Position numbers and translations under genes: made by a program. Source: Oegoconia quadripuncta (taxonomy: Eukaryota; Arthropoda; Insecta; Lepidoptera; Autostichidae). From it: a DNA stretch of 64,000 bases. The notes below the pieces were generated by a model. The model made no database searches and was not told where the DNA came from. It saw nothing but the letters and a program-made list of their open reading frames with translations. The stretch spans positions 1,408,413 through 1,472,412 of the forward strand of contig OX438751.1 of assembly GCA_949316235.1 (NCBI GenBank), read 5' to 3'. This document shows positions 50,069 through 59,157 of the stretch, piece after piece (the first letter of the stretch is position 1; each line of letters starts with the position of its first letter).

Positions 50069-50326
50069 TTAGGTCCTTACCTATGAAATTGGCGTTTTGT
50101 ATGAAGAATTTCATTAAGACTGTTTTCTCCATACAAACATTTTTGATTTTTTTTTGGGAACGGCAAATCCAAATTTAGCTAAACTTCGTGTGTATTATCG
50201 GATAACATTAAGTTAAGTATAGGCACCGTTAATTTTTAAAAGTAACCGCTTTAAAAAAGTTTCAGCGAATCTAAGAAATGATTATGGGAAGCACATGAAA
50301 AGAGCTCTGTTACAATTTTGTTTTAT
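50069..50326. mobile_element. TIR-K, part 1
   Basis: Begins TTAGGTCCTTACCTATGAAA, reverse orientation relative to 20854. Interrupted by LINE-N. Confidence 0.85.
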
Positions 50327-50457
50327 TACAATACAATACAATACAAATACACTTTATTGCACAACAGATAAGAAAATACAGTTTCAGAAAAGTGGTAAGA
50401 ATAGAATGTACAATTTGGCGACCTTATCACTAAAAGCGATCTCTTCCAGGTAACCTG
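50327..50457 (-). mobile_element. LINE-N 3' end inside TIR-K
   Basis: Reversed tail ACAATACAATACAATACAAA, CACTTTATTGCACAACAG and GCGATCTCTTCCAGG. Confidence 0.85.
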
Positions 50458-50626
50458 TTTATTATGTGATTTAGCCCAGAAATTAAAAAATATTTCATGT
50501 GAAACCTTGAAATAATATTCCATTTTCCAAATAAAAAACAAATTTGGATATAGCTTTGAAAATCGCAGGAATTGGTGCATATGATTAATGAAGAAAAAAA
50601 AATCCAATTTCATAGGTAAAGACCCA
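50458..50626. mobile_element. TIR-K, part 2
   Basis: Resumes TTATTATGTGATTTAGCCCA and ends CCAATTTCATAGGTAAAGAC. Confidence 0.85.
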
Positions 50627-51057
50627 ATACTTAGCGGAGCTCTGTATATACTGGTTATTAGTGTTTAATGTGTTTATTATTAGTTTGTTTTCTTACCCAG
50701 GATTTTTCGTTAATAACTAAATTGCTTATAATACGCTCGCAATAGTAATTAACAAATATTTTATGCAAAATTTTCTCGTGTAACCTCTTCCTTTTTTGAA
50801 ATTAACAGATCTAATTTCATTCATTATTCAGCTGCAGCTAAGCTCTGAGTTAAGTTTATTTATACAAAACCTACTCGTTGTTCACTCACTTCCTTATTCA
50901 AAACAAATACGTCGCCACTATTATTAACTGAGCCACTAGACTTACCCCAGACCACAAATATTAGTACAGTAGGGAAACTGATGCGTTTTAATTCTTTAAG
51001 AATTCTGGGAAACATATTCTCACCGGGAAAGAACGAAAGAAAATAGTAAAAGTACAT
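50627..51057. other. no recognised feature
   Basis: No repeat or gene signature was seen. Confidence 0.35.
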
Positions 51058-51408
51058 ATTTTTTTTAATGCATAACGGGTTGGTACTTGACCTCAATCAC
51101 ACCTGATGTTAAGTGAAGATGAGGTCGAAGGTGGAGCGTACTGACCCGGAAACCCCAACACATTTGGGGGACTGGCTATATATTATCTCTGACAACCGGA
51201 ACACAACAATGCTATTAACATTGCTGCTTGGCGGCAGATTTAGATAAGATGGTGGTAGCTAGCCAGGCGGACATTTAAAATGCCCTACCACCAAACAAAC
51301 CGAGTACTTAAACACATGTTTAACGGGGTACATACCCCGCTGGGGATCGAACCCGCGACCCCCGAAACGTAAACCCAATGTTGTTTACATTGAGCCACGG
51401 AGGCGGTT
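51058..51408 (-). mobile_element. SINE-C, full length
   Basis: T run to head end GCCACGGAGGCGGTTA, with a small duplication around GGGGTACATACCCCGCTGGG. Confidence 0.92.
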
Positions 51409-51448
51409 AAATATTAGATTTAAATATTAAAATTACATAACAATAAGT

Positions 51449-51612
51449 ACATTCATCATCATCACCAGCCCAAAACATCCTTCGTGTATGAGGGAGTATG
51501 GGCCATAATCCACCACGCTGGCAGAATACGGGTTGGGGATTTCACATAATTTAGAATTTTTATTTCTCGGGCATGCAGGTTTCCTCACGACGTTTTCCTT
51601 CACCGTTTAAGC
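51449..51612 (-). mobile_element. SINE-F, head missing
   Basis: ATTCATCATCATCACCAGCC, CACCACGCTGGCAGAATACG, CACGACGTTTTCCTTCACCG. Confidence 0.85.
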
Positions 51613-51959
51613 GCAGTAAGTGAAATAGAAGGTATCTAGTATGGTGCCTATCTATATATTTGCCTCACACACGCGTATACACACAAGCACACCCCCCTCA
51701 CACAAACCATACATGCACCCTGACACATCCTCTGCTACACACATTTACTCGCTTACTCTTGATACAACATATTATGGAAACATATTTATGTTAGTTAGTT
51801 TGCCTTTCCTTTTGTTAATAGGCAGAAGCATGCAAATTTTAATTAAATGATCTCACACACGCATACATGCGCACGCGCAACTTGTATAATTCTAACGTGC
51901 TAGTTACATCTAAGGCTAGTTCTGCATGCATGTCTATCTCCCTAATTCTAATTTAACAG
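51613..51959. other. CA-rich, unrecognised
   Basis: ACACACGCGTATACACACAA and similar imperfect CA patches at 51665-51750. No gene signature. Confidence 0.35.
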
Positions 51960-52137
51960 ATGATGTTACTTATAAATGTAATGACCAGTGAAATTGTTTC
52001 TCTAATATGGAAATTTTGGCATCCACGATACAGGCCTAGCCTAGTGTGGACGCTACAGCAAATGTATAATTATGTATGGTTCTTTTTGGTAAATAAACAT
52101 CTTATCTTATCTATCTTATCTTATCTTATTAATTTTT
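51960..52137 (+). mobile_element. retroelement 3' end with (TCTTA)n tail
   Basis: TGGTAAATAAACATCTTATC then TTATC units to 52137. No coding signature, so the family is unknown. Confidence 0.45.
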
Positions 52138-52340
52138 CCTTACGGTAAAAAAAAAACTCACCAGTATTTTTGTGACGTTCCAAGTAAAGTTTTGTGCATA
52201 TCGAATAAAAAGTGCATACATTCTATTCTCTATTCTATTCTATACTAATACATAGGTACTTAAGTTTAAACTCGGGGATAGATTTTTACCCATTAATGAT
52301 AGAAATAGTTTTTAACTCAATTCGTTTTGTTTCATCGGGG

Positions 52341-52524
52341 GTTTTTTTTTTTATATAAGAGGGCGGCAAACGAGCATGCGGTTCACCTGATGGAAAGCAA
52401 TCACCGCCGCCCATGGACACCCGCAACACCAAAAGGGTCACAGATGCGTTGCCGGCCTTTGAGGAAGGTGTAGGCTCGTTTCTTGTAGGTTCCAATGTCG
52501 TACTCGTTCGGGAATACCGCTGCA
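52341..52524 (-). pseudogene. Jockey-E 3' end
   Basis: Minus frame [40 protein letters not shown] and stop (52401-52403), then the GGGCGGC...GCCGCCC hairpin and A tail. Truncated 40 codons from the end of ORF2. Confidence 0.88.
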
Positions 52525-52548
52525 CCTTTTACCCTTTATTTAAAAATT

Positions 52549-52570
52549 TACCCGTCGTGCATAAAAAAAA
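52549..52570 (+). mobile_element. last ~22 bp of SINE-C
   Basis: ACCCGTCGTGCATAAAAAAA only. Confidence 0.5.
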
Positions 52571-53044
52571 AATAATTATAACAAAATGAAATATTTTTGA
52601 TTTGCATTGAGAGATTTGTGGTCGTTCCAGAGCGACTAACGTCATGCTGCTGTAAAATTACCTCATTCCCTTCCTTCACCGTCCCTACATCCCTCTTTTA
52701 AACACTTCCTTATATTGCGTCTAGAATAGCCCCTCTGTTTACACGCGGCGACCGCTTCCTCCATTCAAACATATTTAAACGGCATTCGTATTTCCATGCT
52801 GCGTTTGTTTACCCGTCTCTACCCTCAGCCTCACCACGGTCACGGTTAGTTCGCTTTGGTAAACACATTTCTGATACTAATAGTTCCTGCGGTTTTGCTT
52901 GTGTGGTCTTCTGGATTATGGTTCTACGTAATGAAATGCGTTGAATAACTATTTTTTACCTGTCTGCCCAAAAAAGAAAGGTAATGTTTTTCGAGTTAAT
53001 TTTTTTTTATTTATTTTTTAGAATCACACAGCATAGATTGGAGG
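52571..53044. other. no recognised feature
   Basis: No repeat or gene signature was seen. Confidence 0.35.
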
Positions 53045-53275
53045 ACGACCGATTGGTGTAGTGGATAGTGACCCTGTCAGCGAAACCAACGGTTGCGGGT
53101 TCGAATCCCGCGACGGGTAAATGTTTGTGTGCTGAATATGAACATTTATTCCTGAGTCATGGATGTTTATATAAATATTTATGTATGTTTATCCGTTATC
53201 TAGTATCCATAGTACAAGCTTTGCTTAGTTTGGGACTAGATGATTGGTGTAAGTATCCGAAATATTTATTTATTT
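53045..53275 (+). mobile_element. SINE-A, full length
   Basis: Head GACCGATTGGTGTAGTGGAT, B box GGTTGCGGGTTCGAATCCCG, body and TTTA tail. Confidence 0.93.
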
Positions 53276-53679
53276 ATACATTTAAAAACATTACTTAAAA
53301 TTTTTAAAGCCAAAATTTCCAATTTACAATTTGAATATTAAGCGGTACTCAGCTTACTTTGATAGTAAATAAGTTAAAAACTAAGGCATTGTTTTACAGC
53401 ATTTGTGTGTATGTGTGAGTGAGAGAGTGTAAGTAATGTAAAGTAATGTAAGTAAGTGAGTGTAATGTAAGGCCCTTCCTTTGGCGCATCTTGTAGCCTA
53501 AACGGCCTGACTCTGTGGGCCTGACCGATTTCGAAGTGCATGTGTCTTTAGATTCGTCTTGATACCTGTGACGTAGGATGGTAAAAAATCCAAGATGGCG
53601 TCCGTAAATTACAAAATTTACTGTCGGGTTTTGTTGTGGAAAACAATGGAAACTTCACGAAATTATAGAAATGGATAGA
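53276..53679. other. no recognised feature
   Basis: A GTAAGTAATGTAA-type patch at 53430-53470 only. Confidence 0.35.
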
Positions 53680-53840
53680 ACTGACCAAGAAGGACATGAT
53701 CATATCAGTCCCAGGACGTCCATAGCTAAATTTAGGCTTACCCTATAGACTTCCATGGCGACCGAATGGAAGCGGCCTGAAACCAGCGACTGACCTGTGT
53801 CCGCATTCCAGGATTAACAGTTCTGCGAGCTATGTCACTG
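53680..53840 (-). pseudogene. RTE-R ORF2 C-terminus, decayed
   Basis: Minus frame RTQVSRWFQAASIRSPWKSI, then stops, then LWTSWD and a region that aligns with the RTE-R 3' end. Same signature as 39017-39180 with several nonsense changes. Confidence 0.6.
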
Positions 53841-54084
53841 CCACTTCATCTTACCACTCCAAAGTTAAATAAATTTCGCGTGATAGGAACAATACGAATG
53901 TCTTGGTCTTGAAAAAAAAAAATGAAACTGCCTATGCCAATACCTTCTATTTCCCTTACCTAATACGCCCTATATTTTTTTTTCTTACTTCAAAAAAACT
54001 CATCCGGTATATTGAAGTTAATGAGTGATAGTCGAAAAATTTATAAAACATACTTTTCGTTCAAAATTAATTGTCACACAACAA

Positions 54085-54165
54085 AGAGCTTTCTAAGTCC
54101 GCGAGGGCAAGTGCGAAACCCTACACTACGCGTGCCCGACATGCACTTGATCGGTTTTTTTTAAG
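54085..54165 (+). repeat. repeat-M end
   Basis: AAGTCCGCGAGGGCAAGTGC, GAAACCCTACACTACGCGTG and CACTTGATCGGTTTTTT. Confidence 0.55.
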
Positions 54166-54516
54166 TTATTATCTCTGTTAACTTTATCTATAGGTAAGTG
54201 TCCCAAGCAATTACATGTATTTACTATAAACACAAAGTCTCGATGCCCTTATCCCAACCAGTCACCGAGGTCAAAGACCAATACAATATAATATATATGT
54301 TGACGGGTTGCCGTCGCCGGACCACACGCAGTCAGGCTCAGATAGGCTAGCTCAGCTTGCTAATGACGAGACTGGGTTCGTATCTGTCTCCGGTATCACA
54401 TGGAATCCTTTGTTTTTACTTGTGGATGGTGTAACTTCAATGTTTTTATACTTAATTGTTAAGTAAAACGTTGTGCATGCGTGGAACTTGTATATGTTTC
54501 GGTGGCACTATTTATG
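54166..54516. other. no recognised feature
   Basis: No repeat or gene signature was seen. Confidence 0.35.
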
Positions 54517-54765
54517 TGACGGCCTGTTTGGTGTAGTGGTTAGCAACTCTGGCCACTATACCAAATTTTTAGTTCGAATCCCGCTAGGGGCATATGTTTG
54601 TGTGATGAATACGGACATGTGTACCCGAGTTATGGATGTTTTCATTTATAATAAGTATTTATTTGCAAAAAAAAATGTATTTATGTAGTATATCAACCAT
54701 CTGGTATCCATAACACAAGCATATAGTTGCTTAGTGTGGAACTAGATGGCGCTGTGTGTATGTCT
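54517..54765 (+). mobile_element. SINE-B, full length
   Basis: Head GCCTGTTTGGTGTAGTGGTT, B box AGTTCGAATCCCGC, body and GAACTAGATGGCGCTGTGTG end. Confidence 0.92.
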
Positions 54766-54767
54766 AA

Positions 54768-54960
54768 AATCTTTTGTAAAGCATTCTGCTACTTTACTGA
54801 AGAATGACTTGACCGTGACTAAACTCTGTATACACCAAGTATACGACGAATAAGTTGTTATGACAGAGACTGACTTCACTAAACTGAAGAAATAAGAGAA
54901 ATAAAATATGGCCGTATGGGCTTAGTTCCCTTTGGCTTCTCCGAGAAAAATTAATTTGAC
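54768..54960 (-). repeat. repeat-O copy 2
   Basis: TTTTGTAAAGCATTCTGCTA and CTGAAGAATGACTTGACCGT mirror 41505-41690. It directly follows SINE-B. Confidence 0.8.
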
Positions 54961-55348
54961 AGCTGTCAGTTAAAACGATTCTTCCACCCGCTGCTTAGGG
55001 AACTTTCCTACCTACCGACCTACTTTCCAGGTATAAGTAATGAAATAACTCTTTTAAACTACATCAGTATAGCACTATTTGGCACTCTTTTCGCACTATT
55101 TTGTTGACATTATGAAATTAGCGGAATTCAACTTAGTGTATAGCGTGTCTGCCATCCAGTTAGTCACTAATTTTGTAATATCCTTCTTTTGTTAAAGTCG
55201 TTTTGACATGTTCTCTAAATACACTTTTATTATCACTGTGGCACAGATTGCTTAATATCTACAGAAGAAAACGTAGGTTACTTACACTGACCGACCGAAA
55301 AATGTTTTTATTTCCAATAGATTTAAATTGACATTCAACAAATGATTT
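54961..55348. other. no recognised feature
   Basis: No repeat or gene signature was seen. Confidence 0.35.
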
Positions 55349-55496
55349 TGGTGTCGATTCGGATGTACACCAACTAAACTAAACTATACTAAAACCAGTT
55401 TTGGAGTGGTGTCGTCGCATTGTGCTGTTCCGGGGAGAAAGAGATTTACTTTAAAACTGGTTTTAGTTTAGTTGGTGTACATCTGAATCGACACCA
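55349..55496. mobile_element. 148-bp TIR element
   Basis: TGGTGTCGATTCGGATGTAC plus ACCAACTAAACT and its inverted copy at 55465-55496. CCAGTTTT/AAAACTGG extends the arms, with an ~8-bp extra piece in the left arm. Confidence 0.8.
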
Positions 55497-56150
55497 TTAT
55501 GTATCTTACGTTGAAATAAATGCTTGAAGTTTGAAGTTTGACTCCTTTTGAAAAAACGCTTTTACTCCATTGACGTGCTCCAGTGTAGATTGTAGTATGG
55601 TCGAATTTGACATAATTATAGTTACATGAATTGGTATGTAATATAGTGTATGACTTCACCCGCAATAATATTGGATAATTTAACGTCATAATGTTAATAG
55701 TAATGAATTATTTAATAAATTAAATTGTTGATTAAAAAACCTGCAGAGTGCATAAGTGCTCTGCCACAAATATCAGAAAGCATACTCCATACACAGCATT
55801 TCTGCACATACTCATCTAACCAAGTATGTCACAGTTAATATGCAACTCAGTAAGTGAAATAAAATTAGTGAGAGGAAATTCTCCGTGCTTTTTGCTCGAG
55901 CAAATACAAAATGCTTGTTATTGCTCTAATAACGATGTAGTTACCTACAGATTATAAAACATTATTTAGGTTCAGGTTGGTATACTTAGGCATTGTTATT
56001 AGACAAAATGAAGTGACTCACCATTTGCTTACTCGAGAACATGATCTCGAGCAGCGATGGTTTATTAATTAATAAATAATGAATGGTTAAATTGACATTG
56101 ACATGACATGTCAATTGACATGGGTCATAGAGCAAGTGCATTCGCCATCC
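55497..56150. other. no recognised feature
   Basis: GTTGAAATAAATGCTTGAAG followed by TTTGAAG units at 55511-55541 may be a LINE tail. Confidence 0.3.
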
Positions 56151-56248
56151 GTTTTTTTTTTTTTTTTTATTATTGACTGGATTCGCGTTTGACCGCCATC
56201 TCACCTGATGGAAATTGACGGTGTGGTCGAAGATGAAGCACGCGATCA
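56151..56248 (-). mobile_element. Jockey-D 3' end, short
   Basis: T run, GACTGGATTCGCGTTTGACC, diverged hairpin and AAGCACGCGATC. Confidence 0.82.
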
Positions 56249-56599
56249 GACCCGGTCAGTTATTGGATGGTTAACCACTAGGGATAAGAGTTTCATACGA
56301 GTCAGTAAATGAATATAATCTCCCGAGGGTGTGTAAATAATACCTACGACATTTTGACAAGAGAAATATCACTACGAGGGAAATACTTTATTTTTGGTTT
56401 TCCAACAATTTGTTTACACCAATATATGAACACACATTAAGTAATCTGATCCAAGTAAGTGTAACAATCACTTACAGATAAATACCATTGTATATATACT
56501 AACAAACATAATATTTATAATATTTATAATAACTAATTGAACTTCTTAAATTATTCTAAGATTCTAGTGATGGACGAACTGTTTGGTGAAGTGTTTAGA
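56249..56599. other. no recognised feature
   Basis: No repeat or gene signature was seen. Confidence 0.35.
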
Positions 56600-56800
56600 A
56601 TCACACATGATGTTAAGTGAAGATGGGGTCGAAGGTGGAAGCGTACTGACCCGGAAACCTCAACACATTTGGAGGACTGGCTATCTTATCTCTCACAACC
56701 GCAACACAACAATGCTATTAACATTGCTGTTTGGCGGCAGATTTAGATAAAATGGTGGTAGCTAGCCAGGCGGACATTTAAAATGCCCTACCACCAACCA
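56600..56800 (-). mobile_element. SINE-C, both ends missing
   Basis: ATCACACATGATGTTAAGTG through body to CCTACCACCAACCAA. It lacks the A tail and the head. Confidence 0.85.
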
Positions 56801-56940
56801 ATGTATTGTGTACCCGAGTTATGGATGTTTTCATTTATAATAAGTATTTATTTACAAAAAGAAAGAGATATTTATGTAGTATATCAACCATCTGGTATCC
56901 ACAACACAAGCCTATATAGTTGTCTAATATGGAACTAACA
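56801..56940 (+). mobile_element. SINE-B 3' part, split by a LINE end
   Basis: GTACCCGAGTTATGGATGTT type body (here GTGTACCCGAGTTATGGATG) to ATATGGAACTA. The final part (GATGGCATTGTATGG) resumes at 57121. Confidence 0.75.
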
Positions 56941-57116
56941 TGGAAATGACAAGTGGGTATCAAATGTTATGTAAATGTAATATAAATATAGTATTTAGCA
57001 ATAAGTTACCTAAAATGTTGCATGCCAGTAAAGGTTAAATGTGAGAACTACGCTACATACTATTCCAACCTTATAAACCACATTTACTGCAAATAAATGA
57101 TTTGATTGATTGATTG
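56941..57116 (+). mobile_element. LINE 3' end with GATT tail, ACTA duplication
   Basis: Ends GCAAATAAATGATTTGATTG plus ATTGATTG. Flanked by ACTA on both sides inside SINE-B. No coding sequence. Confidence 0.55.
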
Positions 57117-57154
57117 ACTAGATGGCATTGTATGGATGCCCAAGGATATTTGCC

Positions 57155-57368
57155 CAAGCAACTATATGCTTGTGTTGTGGATACCAGATGGTTGATGATA
57201 TACTACATAAATACATTTTTTTTTGTAAATAAATTGTTATGAAAACATCCATAACTCGGGTACACATGTCCGGATTCATCATACAAACATATGCCCCTAG
57301 CGGGATTCGAACCCGCGACCTTTTAGTATAGTGGTCAGAGTTTCTAACCACTACACCAGACAGGTCAT
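57155..57368 (-). mobile_element. SINE-B, tail-to-tail with previous copy
   Basis: AAGCAACTATATGCTTGTGT start, head end CTACACCAGACAGGTC. Minus-strand B box GGGTTCGAATCCCGC. Confidence 0.88.
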
Positions 57369-57714
57369 CAAAGTACTTGTCTTTTAATAGGCTTCAGTAA
57401 AATTTATTGTCCACAGAAATGTAAACACCCTGGAATTTTTTCAGCTGGTTAACTGCTCGCATATTTATGTGCTGTGCTTGCATGAATAAACACCTTTGTG
57501 GGCGCCGCTAGGCGCGTGAGTCGCCATACCGACCGCAGATACAGTCCACCACACAAAGTACTACTACAGATCTGATTATAGAGGACTTGTTGGTCTAACA
57601 CTAAAGATTTTCAGAAATTTCACACCTAAAGGAAAGCTATTTATATATATAGCTTTATATATCTATTTATGTACCTATTAAACCGCTGAATAAAGGCCGC
57701 ATTAGCAATACATT
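57369..57714. other. no recognised feature
   Basis: No repeat or gene signature was seen. Confidence 0.35.
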
Positions 57715-57826
57715 CGTCGTCATTAAATTAAATTTAAAAACTCATTGGTACATGGCCTGCTTGAGAATCGAACCCGGACCTCCTAAATTGGGAGACCGCG
57801 TCTTAACCGCTGAGTCACCGGCGCTT
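57715..57826 (-). mobile_element. SINE-F head
   Basis: AACTCATTGGTACATGGCCT, GAGAATCGAACCCGGACCTC and AACCGCTGAGTCACCGGCGC. Confidence 0.85.
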
Positions 57827-57929
57827 GCTGTTAATTCGGAAAGCGAAATACATTTTTAGGTTGCTAAAGAGGCTTTTTTAGACCCAGAGAAACGTCGATT
57901 TTGGTCCTTTGTCCATGTCCTAAACTTTG

Positions 57930-57971
57930 GTTTTTTTTTATGTTTGACTGAATTCGCGTTTGACCACAATC
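57930..57971 (-). repeat. Jockey-D 3' UTR end and A tail
   Basis: T run, TTGACTGAATTCGCGTTTGA; part of the hairpin continues into the ORF2 end. Confidence 0.85.
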
Positions 57972-58552
57972 TTACCTAATGGAAGGTGACGATGTGGTCG
58001 AAGATGAAGCACGCGATCCCAGTAAATGCCTATTCACTCTGCTCTTAAAGATCCCAAGGTTGTAGGATTCAGGAAAGACTGACGCCGGAAGGAAGTTCCA
58101 TGCCTTAGCTGTTCGGATGATGAATGAAGAATCGAACTTCTTAGTGCGAATGTTCGGTATATTAACTATATACGGGTGGAATGCCTCCCCACGTCTAGTG
58201 GTCCGAAGAGCGAAGGGTGACGGTGGAATAAGATTATGTAATTCCAACGCACACTCCCCGAAATGCATCCTGTAAAAAACTGAGAGACAAGCAACTTTGC
58301 GACGGTGTTCAAGACTCTGCAATTTAGCAGTTATCGAATTATCACCTATGAGTCTCATGGCACGTCGTTCCACAGAATCGAGTGCAGCTAATTGATACTT
58401 GGCTGAACCATCCCAGAGGTGACAGCAGTATTCCATGCACGAGCGGACCTGAGCCTGGTAAAGGTTATACTGACTGTGTTGAATGTTGTACCGAAGCAAT
58501 GCGCCTGCGCATGGCCCTCTATTGTCCACGTCCGCCGATTGCAGCCAGCCAT
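57972..58552 (-). pseudogene. Jockey-D ORF2 C-terminus, best copy
   Basis: One open frame of ~190 codons: WLQSADVDNRG at the truncated side, YQAQVRSCMEYCCHLWDGSA, LAALDSVERRAMRLIGD, LEHRRKVACLSVFYRMHFGE, LIPPSPF, IRTKKFDSSFIIRTAKAWNF, LPASVFPESYNLGIFKSRVN, RHLLG. This is the region after the RT palm in Jockey-clade LINEs. The ORF2 end overlaps the UTR hairpin. The GTG near 58529 is not a real start. Confidence 0.88.
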
Positions 58553-59034
58553 CTATGACATTGGCAATTCATGAATGGCAGCTTATGTCCGAGCATGCCC
58601 GACGCGCATGCGTGAGAAATGAATGACAATTTACGAAATACGAATATTGTAATGACTTGATTATTGTTATTTAAAATCTTTTCACACGGCTGGATGAAAG
58701 TTAATGAAGGGTTACGTCTGTTGCGCGTATTTAGCTACATAATATATGTAAATGTAGGCAGTGTAGTTCCTGTCAGAGAAATAAGGAAAATACTGTCAAG
58801 TGTGAGTAGAACTGGTACTTGAATGTACAAAATAAAGCAATCTATGATTCAAAATGTGCAAATAAATGTGGGAATGTGTAAAAAAAAAGCATGCGAATAT
58901 AATTTTGAGAACTGTATGTTGTTGTTGTTGTTGAACGGAACTGTTGTAACATTGTCACCAAATGAAGCGCGCGGGAGGTGATTGAAAGAGCCACCCAATT
59001 TGGGAGACCGCGTCTTAAGTAACTGTGGTAGTTA
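58553..59034. other. mostly unrecognised
   Basis: A SINE-F head fragment (CAATTTGGGAGACCGCGTCT, 58993-59012) and a GTTGTTGTTGTTG run at 58918-58931. The rest is unknown. Confidence 0.4.
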
Positions 59035-59157
59035 GAACGAGAAAATAAATTTATTTTAAATTCAGTCATGTTAGTGACTGATCCAACGACTGCCTCTATT
59101 GGGCAGCCAATAGTTATTAATAAAACTTTGGAAATTATTCCAAATAATTTAAATTAA
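59035..59157 (+). pseudogene. CR1-B ORF1, last ~40 codons
   Basis: Reads ENKFILNSVMLVTDP, TTASIGQPIVINKTLEIIPN, NLN and TAA, aligning with the end of CR1-A ORF1 (NSVNILTKKLTTASIEQ ... LEFIPILNNLN). Upstream the copy is truncated. Confidence 0.8.
59148..59154 (+). other. TTTAAAT heptamer, conserved -1 frameshift candidate
   Basis: T TTA AAT in ORF1 phase, followed directly by TAA. The -1 reading TTT AAA TTA AAG continues as ORF2. Same arrangement as at 29281-29287 in the diverged CR1-A. Confidence 0.6.

Noticed and set aside
44900..53300. Small ORFs containing VAGSN.A.GKCL
   Set aside because: They are read through the tRNA-like head of SINE-A and recur in each copy.
57118..57351. 77-codon minus ORF with SRVRIPLGAYVCMM
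   Set aside because: It is read through the SINE-B head; the same peptide recurs at 12377 and 54473.
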